A stretch of DNA of 37,022 bases from Deltaproteobacteria bacterium (GCA_016932235.1 JAFGDF010000319.1:1-37022), one strand, 5' to 3'; positions 26,194 to 33,441 are shown, counted from the first letter of the stretch. Notes: generated by a model not told the origin, from the letters alone. Made by a program: numbers and translations.

Positions 26194-26260
26194 ACGGCGG
26201 TTGACCTAAGATAACCGCTGAGATTATCAGGCCATTTACGATTGTCGCCGAGGCGTTAAT
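26194..26260 (+). repeat. 67-bp direct repeat, copy B
   Basis: Gap-free partner of 24171-24237, with GATTATCAGGCCATTTACGA at its centre. It lies about 130-200 bp upstream of the adenine deaminase reading frame. The preceding 26062-26193 shows only low-complexity CCTGCC/GTCTGC motifs and no gene. Confidence 0.75.
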
Positions 26261-26275
26261 TTCTTCTAACTCTTT

Positions 26276-26413
26276 TTATAACACATTAGCAAGCTCCCAT
26301 GAAGCCTTACACAAATTTTCAGCCGCATGGCATTTCACAAAGGGATCACCCATTAAAGGGTGTGTTGGGAGAAAAAACACCCTAATCCATAATACCGAAA
26401 CATAACATCGCTG
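26276..26413 (-). other. Orphan open frame, possible gene remnant
   Basis: The minus strand is open for about 45 codons and ends with LCKASWELANVL and a stop at 26276-26278. It contains HPLMGDPFVKCHAAENL, which looks like real protein rather than random translation. There is a TAA just upstream and no start codon with ribosome site. I do not recognise the family; it may be a 3' fragment of a lost gene. Confidence 0.3.
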
Positions 26414-26416
26414 TTA

Positions 26417-26439
26417 ACCCCGCCCTAAGCTGGCGGGGT
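26417..26439. other. GC-rich hairpin
   Basis: ACCCCGCC and GGCGGGGT pair in an 8-bp stem around a 7-base loop. It is the strongest hairpin in this AT-rich gap and lies about 35 bases before the truncated MBL frame. It has no clear T-run on either side, so terminator activity is uncertain. Confidence 0.5.
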
Positions 26440-26474
26440 ATTAAGAATCATAATCCACAGGGAAAATACAAAAT

Positions 26475-26663
26475 ATGATTATTAAAATTTTGGGTACTGA
26501 ATCTTTGGGAGTTCGCGGGCTTTCGTGTTCCATTGAATTGAATAACAGAAAAATAATCATTGGCCCCGGCATAGCTTTAGGCCGGTCGCGTTATGGTCTT
26601 TTGCCGGATCCTTTTCAGATCGCAATTGGAATTGGTATCAGAAAAAAATTATTGTTTGATTAG
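26475..26663 (+). pseudogene. Truncated MBL-fold metallo-hydrolase (N-terminal fragment)
   Basis: A 62-residue frame whose sequence (MIIKILGTESLGVRGLSCSI, then a strand-turn of the type RKIIIDPG but here GPG, then ALGRSRYGLLPDPFQIAIGI) resembles the first 60 or so residues of a metallo-beta-lactamase-fold family. Full members run past 200 residues and carry HxHxDH further on, which is absent here: the frame stops after RKKLLFD. The usual Asp in the DPG turn is Gly. ATG 26475 has only a weak GGGAAA upstream. It is best read as a decayed gene whose 3' part was deleted. The family match is from memory of the motif and should be tested by search. Confidence 0.5.
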
Positions 26664-26676
26664 TAATAAAATTTGT

Positions 26677-26733
26677 ATTCGGTATCAACTCGAAAAAAAG
26701 CGTAACTATCACCCGGATATCATGTTACCGAAT
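26677..26733. promoter_or_regulatory. Inverted repeat upstream of the permease pair
   Basis: ATTCGGTA (26677-26684) and TACCGAAT (26726-26733) are perfect inverted 8-base arms 41 bases apart, ending about 45 bp before the start codon of the NifX-permease gene. They may be paired sites for a dimeric regulator, possibly the sigma54 activator downstream. No convincing promoter hexamers lie between. Confidence 0.35.
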
Positions 26734-26778
26734 GGCGAAAAAAAAGGTTTATAATTGAGACACGGAATCGGGACACAT

Positions 26779-27573
26779 ATGAAGATAGCGGTATCAGCTG
26801 TTGGCTCCAATCTAGATGCAAAGGTGGCGAATCGCTTCAGCGCTACGGAATATTTACTGCTTATCGATATCGATACCGGTGAATACGAAGCTGTACCTAA
26901 CCCGTTTATCACACATCAGAATGGTGCTGGTGTGCAGGCTGTTGCACTCGCAGTCAGCAAAGGAGCGAAGGCAATTTTAACAGGCTATATTAGCCCCGCA
27001 GTTGCTAATCGACTCAGGATAAGTGCTGGCATAGAAATTTTAACCGGTCTGACTGGTACAGCGAGAGAAGCTCTGGAGCAATACAGGAAGACTTTTTCTA
27101 CAGAATCTCCAGGAAATCAACATAGTTATAAGGCAGCTTTGATGGGTAAAGACCTTTTTATTCACTCTATTCAAAGTACGACCAGACAGTTCGTAACTTT
27201 ACTGCCCGTATTGTTAGGGGTCGTGTTGCTCATAGGTTTATTCGATGCGTTTATTTCCAGAGTATCGCTGACATCCATCTTTTCAGGGAATATGGCACTG
27301 GATACCCTCTTGGGAGCCTGCTTTGGCAGTATCTTTGCTGGAAATCCGATCAACAGCTATATCATCGGAGGAAAACTGCTGAAATATGGTGTTAGCCTTT
27401 TTGCAGTTACCGCTTTCATTGTCACATGGGTGACCGTAGGCCTCGTGCAACTGCCAGCTGAAATAGCAGCTTTTGGCAAGAGATTTGCTCTTCTTAGGAA
27501 TGGCTTATCCTTTTTACTATCTATACCCATTGCTATTTTTACCCTGCTGATTCTGAATCTTATGACAAGGTGA
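26779..27573 (+). CDS. NifX-like domain fused to a half-permease
   Basis: A 264-residue fusion. Residues 1-105 form a dinitrogenase iron-molybdenum-cofactor (NifX/NafY, MTH1175-like) domain: MKIAVSAVGSNLDAKVANRF at the start, YLLLIDIDTGEYE, then GVQAVALAVSKGAKAILTGY. Residues about 136-262 hold about four membrane segments resembling half of an ArsP/DUF318-type permease (SIFAGNPINSYIIGGKLLK, YGVSLFAVTAFIVTWVTVG). The usual Cys or His metal ligands of NifB/NifX are not obvious. ATG 26779 is preferred over a TTG at 26755 because the family begins at MKIAVSA. It overlaps the next half-permease gene by four bases (GTGA). Substrate unknown; a soluble metal- or cluster-sensing domain on a transporter is the inferred idea. 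Confidence 0.8.
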   Translation: MKIAVSAVGSNLDAKVANRFSATEYLLLIDIDTGEYEAVPNPFITHQNGAGVQAVALAVSKGAKAILTGYISPAVANRLRISAGIEILTGLTGTAREALEQYRKTFSTESPGNQHSYKAALMGKDLFIHSIQSTTRQFVTLLPVLLGVVLLIGLFDAFISRVSLTSIFSGNMALDTLLGACFGSIFAGNPINSYIIGGKLLKYGVSLFAVTAFIVTWVTVGLVQLPAEIAAFGKRFALLRNGLSFLLSIPIAIFTLLILNLMTR

Positions 27574-28112
27574 GCATCTTGAGTGGCAAAAGACGACAAA
27601 AAATTGGCCATAAATTGATTTTTCATCGCATTTCTCTCTTCCCTGTCATAGTACTGATAATCTATGCAGTTCTTTTCATTGTTTCACCTGATAAAGCCAT
27701 ACTGGCTGCCAGAAGTAGCGGCAGTGTCCTTATCAGCCTTCTTATTCCTCTTGGCTTGATCTTTGTTCTTATGCTGTTAATAAATTTATTCTTAAATCCG
27801 GCAAAAGTAGCGCAGTTCCTCGGGAAGGGTTCCGGTATTAAAGGAATCGGGTTATCGGTAGTAGCAGGGATAATTTCCACTGGCCCGATCTATGCGTGGT
27901 ATCCCTTGCTCAAGGACCTTAAAGAGAAGGGTGCCGGAGATTCCTTGATTGCCATATTTCTCTACAATAGGGCCATAAAGCCATTTCTATTGCCTGTCAT
28001 GGTCACTTACTTCGGCTGGCTTTACGTGGCAATTCTGACCTTACTCATAGTTTCAACATCGGTTGTCATAGGCAGCTTTATGAGATTTTTCCCGTCTTCT
28101 AAAGAGGCATAA
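27570..28112 (+). CDS. Partner half-permease (ArsP/DUF318-like)
   Basis: A 180-residue membrane protein with about four to five helices (23-41, 51-73, 89-106, 128-148 and 147-168 approximately). The motif GISTGPIYAWYPLLKDLKEKG is related to the GNPINSYIIGGKLLKYG loop of the preceding gene product, so the two proteins look like homologous halves of one transporter. A conserved Asn-Arg pair follows (FLYNRAIKPFLLP). It starts at GTG 27570 within the upstream stop codon, or at TTG 27579 with AAGGTGAG before it, so it is translationally coupled and probably assembles as a heterodimer with the fusion protein. Family-level call is by pattern; the substrate is unknown. Confidence 0.8.
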   Translation: MSILSGKRRQKIGHKLIFHRISLFPVIVLIIYAVLFIVSPDKAILAARSSGSVLISLLIPLGLIFVLMLLINLFLNPAKVAQFLGKGSGIKGIGLSVVAGIISTGPIYAWYPLLKDLKEKGAGDSLIAIFLYNRAIKPFLLPVMVTYFGWLYVAILTLLIVSTSVVIGSFMRFFPSSKEA

Positions 28113-28263
28113 TCCTATCCTAAAAACCTGTTCTATTGACGACCAGTTACCCATATACTGAAAAAAGTCCTATCCTCAATCTGTCTATGGTATCATCGTC
28201 GATCAAAGGTCTTAACCGTCACTCAATGAGTTCCAGCCACAATATCCTGTTGCTGAATTTTAT

Positions 28264-28292
28264 TTGACATACAATGGTAATTTTTCTATACT
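28264..28292 (+). promoter_or_regulatory. Strong sigma70 promoter
   Basis: TTGACA (28264-28269) and TATACT (28287-28292) are spaced by 17 bases, with a perfect -35 and five of six in the -10. Transcription from about 28299 would run through the GAF remnant into the activator at 28766, leaving a leader of over 450 bases. The promoter probably served an originally longer regulator gene. The interval 28113-28263 shows nothing recognisable. Confidence 0.7.
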
Positions 28293-28354
28293 TTATTGAT
28301 AAGAAAGCAAATTCTTGCTATCCAAATGCATTTGTTGACCTGCGTGTGAGGTAA

Positions 28355-28659
28355 TTCGGCCTTGACGCCTGCTCAATCCTCTTCATGTTTAAAGCCGGGA
28401 AATTCAGGATCAGCGGTGATAAGGGATTGAACGGGGAATTTATTAAAACGGCACAAAAAACCGACCATTGACAGTTACTCCGGGGAGTGTTTTCTTCACG
28501 GGTAAAATAATTATTGTTAACGATGCCGATCGTTCGAATAAGAGCATATTTACCAACTACACTGCTTGTAAAGGCATCCAATCTTTTGCACTTTTACCTA
28601 TAAAGATTAAGGGAGATACCATTGGTATCCCGGGAAACGCTGCCAAAATAAAAATTTAA
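28355..28659 (+). pseudogene. Frameshifted GAF-domain remnant
   Basis: In the first frame (28355-28471) the DNA reads FGLDACSILFMFKAGKFRIS then GDKGLNGEF, the usual beginning of a GAF domain, and ends at TGA 28469. In the +1 frame the text continues as IVNDADRSNKS, then CKGIQSFALLPIKIKGDTIGI, the usual second half of a GAF domain. One frameshift therefore divides a once continuous domain. The start of the gene has also lost its reading frame (an ATG at 28327 is out of frame). It is followed in the same direction by the PAS-AAA-Fis activator, and together they would make the common GAF-PAS-sigma54 activator layout. A sequencing error is possible but two defects make decay more likely. Confidence 0.6.
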
Positions 28660-28765
28660 TCTCACCATGCCTCGAACCCTGCAAAATGGAACAGAGAAAG
28701 AAAAGCCATAGGCTACAAAGTCCTTGCCAGGAAAAACAGACTATCCAGACCGCTGGGTCGCTCGG

Positions 28766-30154
28766 ATGAAAGACAAAGATACCACAAAAATAAATCCATT
28801 TTTAAGCGAAAGCTCACCGGATCGTTTTGAGGCGGTGATTCATAGTATCAGTGATGGTGTATTTACTGTAGATAAGCATTGGCGTATTACATGCTTCAAC
28901 CGTGCCGCCGAGAGGATAACAGGCATCGCAAGATCACAAGCAATGGGACGTAAATGCTATGAAGTCTTCAAATCAAATATATGCAGGGATGCCTGCGCCA
29001 TACAATATACTATTGAAACCGGCAGGCCGGTTATAAATCTGACGGTGCATTTTATCGATAGAAACGGCATTAAGGTTCCGGTGAATATCTCAACTGCACT
29101 TTTCAGAAATATAAAAGGTGAATCAATCGGTGGCGTAGCGACTTTTAGGGATCTGAGACAGTTTGAAAAGTTACAGAAAAAAATAAAGAAAAGTTATTCT
29201 TTTGAGGATATTATCAGTAAAAACAAGAAAATCAGGGGAATACTGGATATTCTGCCTACTATTGCTGTAAACGAAAGCACTGTTCTGATCAAAGGAGAAA
29301 CCGGAACAGGTAAGGAGCTTTTTGCTCGAGCGCTTCACAACCTGAGCGGTCGTGCCGGCAAACCCTTCATTGCAGTCAATTGCGGCGGTTTTCCTGACCA
29401 ACTTATAGAGTCAGAACTTTTCGGCTATGAGGCCGGTGCATTCACCGGGGCTACGAAGGCAAAACCGGGCCGTTTTAGCCTAGCCGAGGAAGGAACCCTG
29501 TTCCTTGACGAAATTGGAGATCTTCCCCCTCTTTTGCAGGTTAAGCTTTTACGAGTACTTCAGGAAAAGACCTACGAGCCGCTCGGAGGGGTTCAGACCC
29601 GGAAGGCCGATGTCCGTATTATTGCCGCAACAAATCGCAACTTAGAGGAAATGGTCGCAGAAGGCACCTTCAGACAAGACCTATATTACAGGATTAATGT
29701 GATCGCGCTGGAAATCCCGCCACTGCGCAATCGGATGGAGGACGTACCACTCTTGATAGATCATTTCATCGAACATTTCTCGACGCTTCACGACAAAGAT
29801 ATAGACGACATTTCCCCACGGGCTCTAAATTTCCTGATGAGCTATGATTATCCTGGAAATGTAAGGGAGTTGGATAATATAATCGAACATGGATGTGTCC
29901 TCTGCCAAGGCAGTTTGATAACGGAAGAGCATCTGCCAAATTGGATACTTCCACCAACAGAAAACCAGACGATGGCACTGAGTTTGGAAGAACTGGAAAG
30001 ACAATTCATAATTTCCATCCTGAAAAAGAACGACTGGAACCGACTCGCAACAGCTAAGGAATTAAAAATCCATAAAACCACCCTATACCGTAAAATCAAA
30101 AGACTCGGGATCAAAACTCCTAATCAATATGGCCGTTCGGTCAGAGATGATTAG
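28766..30154 (+). CDS. PAS-domain sigma54-dependent transcriptional activator
   Basis: A 462-residue enhancer-binding protein. An N-terminal PAS domain (about 18-135) contains three cysteines (Cys64, Cys73, Cys77, in [17 protein letters not shown]), a pattern seen in activators of this group and suggestive of metal, redox or cluster sensing. The AAA+ domain has Walker A GETGTGKE (177-184), a perfect GAFTGA (224-229) and Walker B LFLDE (245-249). A Fis-type helix-turn-helix ends the protein ([20 protein letters not shown]). ATG 28766 has no strong ribosome site; a TTG at 28724 would add 14 residues. It lacks a receiver, so it is not part of a two-component pair. It lies between the half-permease genes and a small gene with its own -24/-12 promoter, which are its likely targets. 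Confidence 0.93.
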   Translation: MKDKDTTKINPFLSESSPDRFEAVIHSISDGVFTVDKHWRITCFNRAAERITGIARSQAMGRKCYEVFKSNICRDACAIQYTIETGRPVINLTVHFIDRNGIKVPVNISTALFRNIKGESIGGVATFRDLRQFEKLQKKIKKSYSFEDIISKNKKIRGILDILPTIAVNESTVLIKGETGTGKELFARALHNLSGRAGKPFIAVNCGGFPDQLIESELFGYEAGAFTGATKAKPGRFSLAEEGTLFLDEIGDLPPLLQVKLLRVLQEKTYEPLGGVQTRKADVRIIAATNRNLEEMVAEGTFRQDLYYRINVIALEIPPLRNRMEDVPLLIDHFIEHFSTLHDKDIDDISPRALNFLMSYDYPGNVRELDNIIEHGCVLCQGSLITEEHLPNWILPPTENQTMALSLEELERQFIISILKKNDWNRLATAKELKIHKTTLYRKIKRLGIKTPNQYGRSVRDD

Positions 30155-30301
30155 AGTAGCTAATGTGCACTCATAAATGAGATGTCAAGTAGCCTTATTG
30201 CTACAGCTCAATTGTTTCTACTTGCTTATTTCGTAAATTCATATCTCCTATCGCCTTGAAAAGACAAATTAAATTTCCAAACTGCACAGGATCTGCTTTT
30301 C

Positions 30302-30317
30302 TGGCATAAGTTATGCT
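30302..30317 (+). promoter_or_regulatory. Sigma54-type promoter for the small Cys protein gene
   Basis: TGGCATAAGTTATGCT has GG and GC separated by exactly 10 bases and matches TGGCA fully at -24, and three of four bases (ATGC for TTGC) at -12. Start would be near 30328, 48 bases before the ATG at 30376. It lies 150 bp after the gene of a sigma54 activator, which strengthens the call. Confidence 0.7.
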
Positions 30318-30375
30318 TTTAGAGTATATTGAAAGCACCTTAGGCCTTAACCCATAAAAAAGAAAGGAGATTACT

Positions 30376-30564
30376 ATGGCTGAAAATGACTTAATGGAAT
30401 CGATAACCACAGATAACCACAAACCTGCTCGGCCATTGAAATTTTTCAAGGACAAGGAAGGAAACGGTTGGTTATGTGATAAGGATATCGACCCAGCAAA
30501 AGATTTAAGGGAGCAAGGTTGCTGGCGGTGTGACGAGATGGCATTTCCCGATGGCGGGCGTTAA
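30376..30564 (+). CDS. Small three-cysteine protein, unknown function
   Basis: A 62-residue soluble protein with AAAGGAG seven bases before its ATG. The C-terminal half is probably a metal-binding knuckle: WLCDKDIDPAKDLREQGCWR followed by Cys52, giving Cys34, Cys49 and Cys52 with tryptophans beside two of them. No signal peptide. The strong ribosome site, the sigma54-type promoter just upstream and the non-random composition argue for a real gene. It is not a family I can name. Position suggests it belongs to the same regulon as the NifX-permease fusion, perhaps as a metal-handling partner; this is inference. Confidence 0.72.
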   Translation: MAENDLMESITTDNHKPARPLKFFKDKEGNGWLCDKDIDPAKDLREQGCWRCDEMAFPDGGR

Positions 30565-30728
30565 ACAGTCACACTTCGGTTACCATTGAACACCCGGCAG
30601 GTTATCCTGTTGAAGGATAGTGTGCCGGGATATGCATTTGAAGACAAAATGTCTTATCGAAAAAACAGGGCAACCGAAATTCTCTATTGGCTGAAGCCGT
30701 CACAAAAGCAGCCTGAAATCTTCAACCC

Positions 30729-30959
30729 TTGAATAAGAAAAAACATGTTGAAATTCCTGAAACACTGGGTGCTGAGATTGAATTCTGTATCGATGATGAG
30801 CCTTTGACCTTTAATACCTCAACAGCAATATATATCCCCAAATCCCTTAAGCATGGGCCCCTGACATGGAAAAAGTTTGAAAGACCCCATCTGTTAATGC
30901 CCATAGTAATTGGTACAGGATCTCCGGCAGAGGCAGCGCCAGCAGGGTATAAGGAATAA
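30729..30959 (+). pseudogene. Cupin-like C-terminal remnant
   Basis: A 76-codon frame from a TTG at 30729 with no ribosome site. From the tenth residue it reads ETLGAEIEFCIDDEPLTFNT then SLKHGPLTWKKFERPHLL, which resembles the second half of a cupin domain (a glycine turn followed by PxxxxH, then RP and a hydrophobic strand). The first cupin motif with its two His and Glu ligands is missing, and the upstream bases (30565-30728) do not supply it in any frame. The gene is therefore probably a 3' fragment. It is transcribed in the direction of the small Cys gene. Family match is by pattern only. Confidence 0.5.
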
Positions 30960-30989
30960 AAATCCGGTTCACGGTTCGTTGTTTATGGT

Positions 30990-31010
30990 TTGAAGGGATG
31001 ATCCCTTCAA
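30990..31010. terminator. Perfect palindromic hairpin
   Basis: TTGAAGGGAT and ATCCCTTCAA are perfect arms around a single central base. It lies 30 bp after the cupin remnant on the plus strand and directly beside the stop codon of the minus-strand orphan frame. It could end transcription from either side; no long T-run follows. Confidence 0.5.
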
Positions 31011-31274
31011 CTAGAGTAAGCCACCTTCACTCTTCATCAATTTAATATCCTGCGCGATATGATATTTACCGTCAACAAACAGCGTTCTTGGTATTTGCAT
31101 CGACAAAACATCTATGCTAATATTTCTTAAAAGATGCCCTTGAATTAACCCCTTATCCGCCTCTGGCGAATTAACAGTGATCGATAATATTGGACAATCA
31201 TCGTGAAGATCATTTGGGGTCTGTCGGAATTTCTCCGACGTGCTTTTAGCCGGAGTCTGAAATGGATTACGGAA
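31011..31274 (-). other. Orphan open frame, possible decayed gene
   Basis: The minus strand is open for 87 codons. The deduced end (VLSMQIPRTLFVDGKYHIAQ then a short tail to the stop at 31011-31013) looks like a real protein C-terminus, and the middle (DCPILSITVNSPEADKG) is equally protein-like. No suitable start codon or ribosome site exists, and the far end overlaps the start of the HD gene on the other strand. I do not recognise the family. It is most likely a remnant of a gene cut by rearrangement. Confidence 0.35.
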
Positions 31275-31828
31275 TCACCAGGGAAGATGCCCTTTTACTC
31301 CTAGAAGAACATATTAAAAATCCCAATCTCATCAAGCATTGCCTTGCCACAGAGTCGGTAATGATAGCTTTAGCAGACAGGCTTGGGGAAGATAGAGAGC
31401 TTTGGGGCCTTGCTGGTCTGCTTCATGATCTTGATGTTGAGATAGTGGATTCCGATCTGTCAAAGCACACGCTTGAAACGGAAAAAATCCTCAGGGAAAA
31501 AGGTGTGCATGAAGACATTATCCACGCAATTAAACTCCATAACGAAAAGGCCCATGGAGAAAAACGCTCGGAACTGTTTCATCATGCCCTGGCCGCTGGA
31601 GAGACCATCACAGGGCTGATTATAGCCACCACTCTTGTCTACCCTGACAAAAAGATCAATAGTGTTAAACCCAAATCAATTAAAAAAAGGATGAAGGAGA
31701 AGGCATTTGCCGCAGGAGTAAATAGAGATTATATTATGGAATGTGAAAAACTCGGGATGGATATTACCGAATTCTCCACAATATGTCTGAACGCGATGCA
31801 GGGGATAGCGGATGAATTAGGCCTTTAA
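31262..31828 (+). CDS. HD-domain phosphohydrolase
   Basis: A 188-residue soluble HD-superfamily protein. His26 in LIKHCLATE, His55-Asp56 in GLLHDLD and further His residues near 90-100 (IKLHNEKAHGE) form the metal-binding set of small HDIG-type hydrolases that act on nucleotides or phosphate esters. Length is typical of the stand-alone family found widely in anaerobes. GGAG lies 8 bases before ATG 31262. It stands alone; a 17-bp stem hairpin follows within 5 bases of the stop. Substrate is not predictable from sequence. Confidence 0.9.
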   Translation: MDYGITREDALLLLEEHIKNPNLIKHCLATESVMIALADRLGEDRELWGLAGLLHDLDVEIVDSDLSKHTLETEKILREKGVHEDIIHAIKLHNEKAHGEKRSELFHHALAAGETITGLIIATTLVYPDKKINSVKPKSIKKRMKEKAFAAGVNRDYIMECEKLGMDITEFSTICLNAMQGIADELGL

Positions 31829-31832
31829 TGAT

Positions 31833-31869
31833 TCAGGAGCCTTTCAGACTCTGTCTGAAAGGCTCCTGA
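31833..31869. terminator. Palindromic terminator, family copy 2
   Basis: TCAGGAGCCTTTCAGAC and its complement form a perfect 17-bp stem around TCT. It lies between the convergent HD gene and the zinc-ribbon gene at 31901 and can serve both directions. It shares its arm design (CAGGAGCCT..CRGAC) with the hairpin at 33201-33235. Confidence 0.8.
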
Positions 31870-31900
31870 TACGATCTAGATTTTAATTAATTTGTGGTGA

Positions 31901-32164
31901 TCAGTTCAGGATAAATCCAAGAACTACATCCGCCAGAGGATCATCATCATACTGTCTTACCTGGTCGCGATACACTATTTTACCCCTGAATTCCTCCTTC
32001 AGTTCAAATTCTCCATCGGGAGCGATATATATCAGTTTTTCAAAACATGAAGGACATACAGGGCCATGTTCCTCCTCGCCCTCAAAAAAGGAGTGCACCC
32101 AATCCTGCTCCACTAATTCATCAAAGGAATTTATTGTAATTCCACATATTGCACATTTTATCAT
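31901..32164 (-). CDS. Small zinc-ribbon-like protein
   Basis: An 87-residue acidic protein with two CxxC knuckles: Cys4/Cys7 (MIKCAICG) and Cys37/Cys40 (VCPSCFEKL), a probable four-Cys zinc site. The rest is predicted beta-rich, with LADVVLGFILN at the C-terminus. A good ribosome site (AGAGGA about 8 bases before ATG 32164) supports it as a real gene. It is divergent from the SDR gene, with 224 bp between. No named family recognised; it may be a DNA- or protein-binding accessory. Confidence 0.75.
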   Translation of the reverse strand: MIKCAICGITINSFDELVEQDWVHSFFEGEEEHGPVCPSCFEKLIYIAPDGEFELKEEFRGKIVYRDQVRQYDDDPLADVVLGFILN

Positions 32165-32276
32165 TAATCTTCCTCTTCCATTGTTATCTGGAAGACTAAT
32201 ACGAAAAAAAAATCATGACAAGGAAATTTTCAGCATCACTTATTAAATTTTTACCATCCTTTTCCGGATAAAAAAC

Positions 32277-32321
32277 TTGACAGGATAGAATTCATCTCCT
32301 AATTTATACCGTACGTTCGGT
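32277..32321 (+). promoter_or_regulatory. TTGACA and TetR-like operator before the SDR gene
   Basis: TTGACA (32277-32282) is followed 17 bases later by TAATTT, a weak -10. Immediately after it ACCGTACGTTCGGT (32308-32321) is a near-palindrome (12 of 14 positions symmetric), a form often bound by TetR-family repressors. A regulator bound here would block transcription of the SDR gene. No TetR gene is in the window. Confidence 0.5.
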
Positions 32322-32388
32322 CAAAATTACAGAATTTCCCATGCGTTATGCCTATTTTTAAAGAATATTTTAAAAGAAGGAGGAGCCA

Positions 32389-33168
32389 ATGGATCTGGGA
32401 CTTAAAAACAAAGTTGCTCTTGTGACGGGAGCGGGAAGCCAGGTAGGTCTGGGTAAGGCTATTGCTCTTACCCTGGCAAAAGAGGGCTGTGACATAATAG
32501 TATCCGACATGGACATAAGCGGTGCGGAAAAAACAGCCGCCGAAATAAGAGAGATTGGGCGCAGATCGCTTGCTGTTAAGACGGATATCACGAAGATTGA
32601 TGAGGTCAATGCAATGGTGAAAGCCGGGCTTGATGAGTTTAAAAAGATTGATATACTCATCAATAACGCCGGTGGAACCAGATTTGCCGGGTTCCTCTCA
32701 GAAGCAAATTTGGAGGACATAGAGCATGAGATAAGACTCAACCTCCTTGGGACCTTATACTGTTCAAAGGCTGTTATTCCCCACATGCTGGAAAATAAAT
32801 CAGGGAAAATCGTCAATATCGCATCTACCGCCGCAAAGATGGGAGTGCCTGGTGGTTGCGGTTATTCTTCAGCCAAAACAGGGATCTTAGGCCTCACAAG
32901 GAGCCTTGCGATGGAAGCCGGGCGGATGGGAATTAACGTAAACGCTGTTGCACCGGGCTTTGTCCTGACCAACTTTTATGGTGGCGAAGGCGCTCCTATG
33001 CTTGAAATTCTTCCCCCGGAAATGAAAAATCCTGAAAAGTTGACCGCTCTGGGTAAAAAAATCCTTCCGCAGGATATAGCAAATACCGTTCTTTTTCTGG
33101 TAACTGAATTATCTGACAAGATTACCGGACAGCTCATTATAGTTGACTGCGGTCAGATTATGAGCTGA
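32389..33168 (+). CDS. Short-chain dehydrogenase/reductase (FabG-like)
   Basis: A 259-residue classical SDR. The nucleotide-binding motif is TGAGSQVGLG (13-22), an acidic residue pair at the end of beta-2 (SDMD, 39-42) suggests NAD preference, and INNAGG lies at 91-96. The catalytic set is Ser146 (IVNIAS), Tyr159 and Lys163 (YSSAK). An insertion near 200-225 (EILPPEMKNPEK) belongs to the variable substrate lid. AAGGAGGAG precedes ATG 32389. Likely substrates are 3-hydroxyacyl thioesters or other secondary alcohols; no adjacent acyl-CoA genes are present. A TetR-like operator upstream suggests induction by substrate. Confidence 0.93.
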   Translation: MDLGLKNKVALVTGAGSQVGLGKAIALTLAKEGCDIIVSDMDISGAEKTAAEIREIGRRSLAVKTDITKIDEVNAMVKAGLDEFKKIDILINNAGGTRFAGFLSEANLEDIEHEIRLNLLGTLYCSKAVIPHMLENKSGKIVNIASTAAKMGVPGGCGYSSAKTGILGLTRSLAMEAGRMGINVNAVAPGFVLTNFYGGEGAPMLEILPPEMKNPEKLTALGKKILPQDIANTVLFLVTELSDKITGQLIIVDCGQIMS

Positions 33169-33200
33169 CCGAAAGTCTGTTTTACACCCGGGAGTCTTTA

Positions 33201-33235
33201 CAGGAGCCTGTCGGACTTTGTCCGAAAGACTCCTG
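33201..33235. terminator. Palindromic terminator, family copy 3
   Basis: CAGGAGCCTGTCGGAC and GTCCGAAAGACTCCTG pair with two mismatches around TTT. It starts 32 bases after the SDR stop. It shares GGACTTTGTCC with the hairpin at 11204-11236 and its outer arms with 31833-31869. Confidence 0.75.
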
Positions 33236-33246
33236 TTATGAATAGG

Positions 33247-33377
33247 AAACATTCATGGCGCCAGGGCCGCCACGATGCATGAAAATAGCGCCATGTGGTC
33301 TCAGCGCCGTGGCCCGGGGAGACCTTTTTACGGCGAAAACCCGGGTGGCAAAGTCATAGCGTAAGGTGCATGCCAGG
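33247..33377 (-). repeat. Dispersed ~130-bp repeat, copy 2
   Basis: Inverted match to 131-262. On the minus strand it contains TGGCATGCACCTT, GGGCCACGG and GCTATTTTCATGCAT in the same order and spacing. It fills the gap between the SDR terminator and the 3' end of the LUD gene; no gene is needed to explain its open frame. Confidence 0.75.
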
Positions 33378-33441
33378 ACTTCCATGTGATAAATATCGAT
33401 AAATTCCTGAAAGGATATTAAAGATAGGACCCGGAGGATTT

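Noticed and set aside
24364..26260. Composite transposon carrying ade
   Set aside because: Flanking repeats are only 67 bp, imperfect, and no transposase or terminal inverted repeats are present; reported only as a repeat-flanked gene.
26733..26748. A possible sigma54 promoter (TGGCGAAAAAAAAGGT) before the NifX-permease gene
   Set aside because: The GG spacing is right but the -12 dinucleotide is GG instead of GC and TTG is missing, so it was not called.
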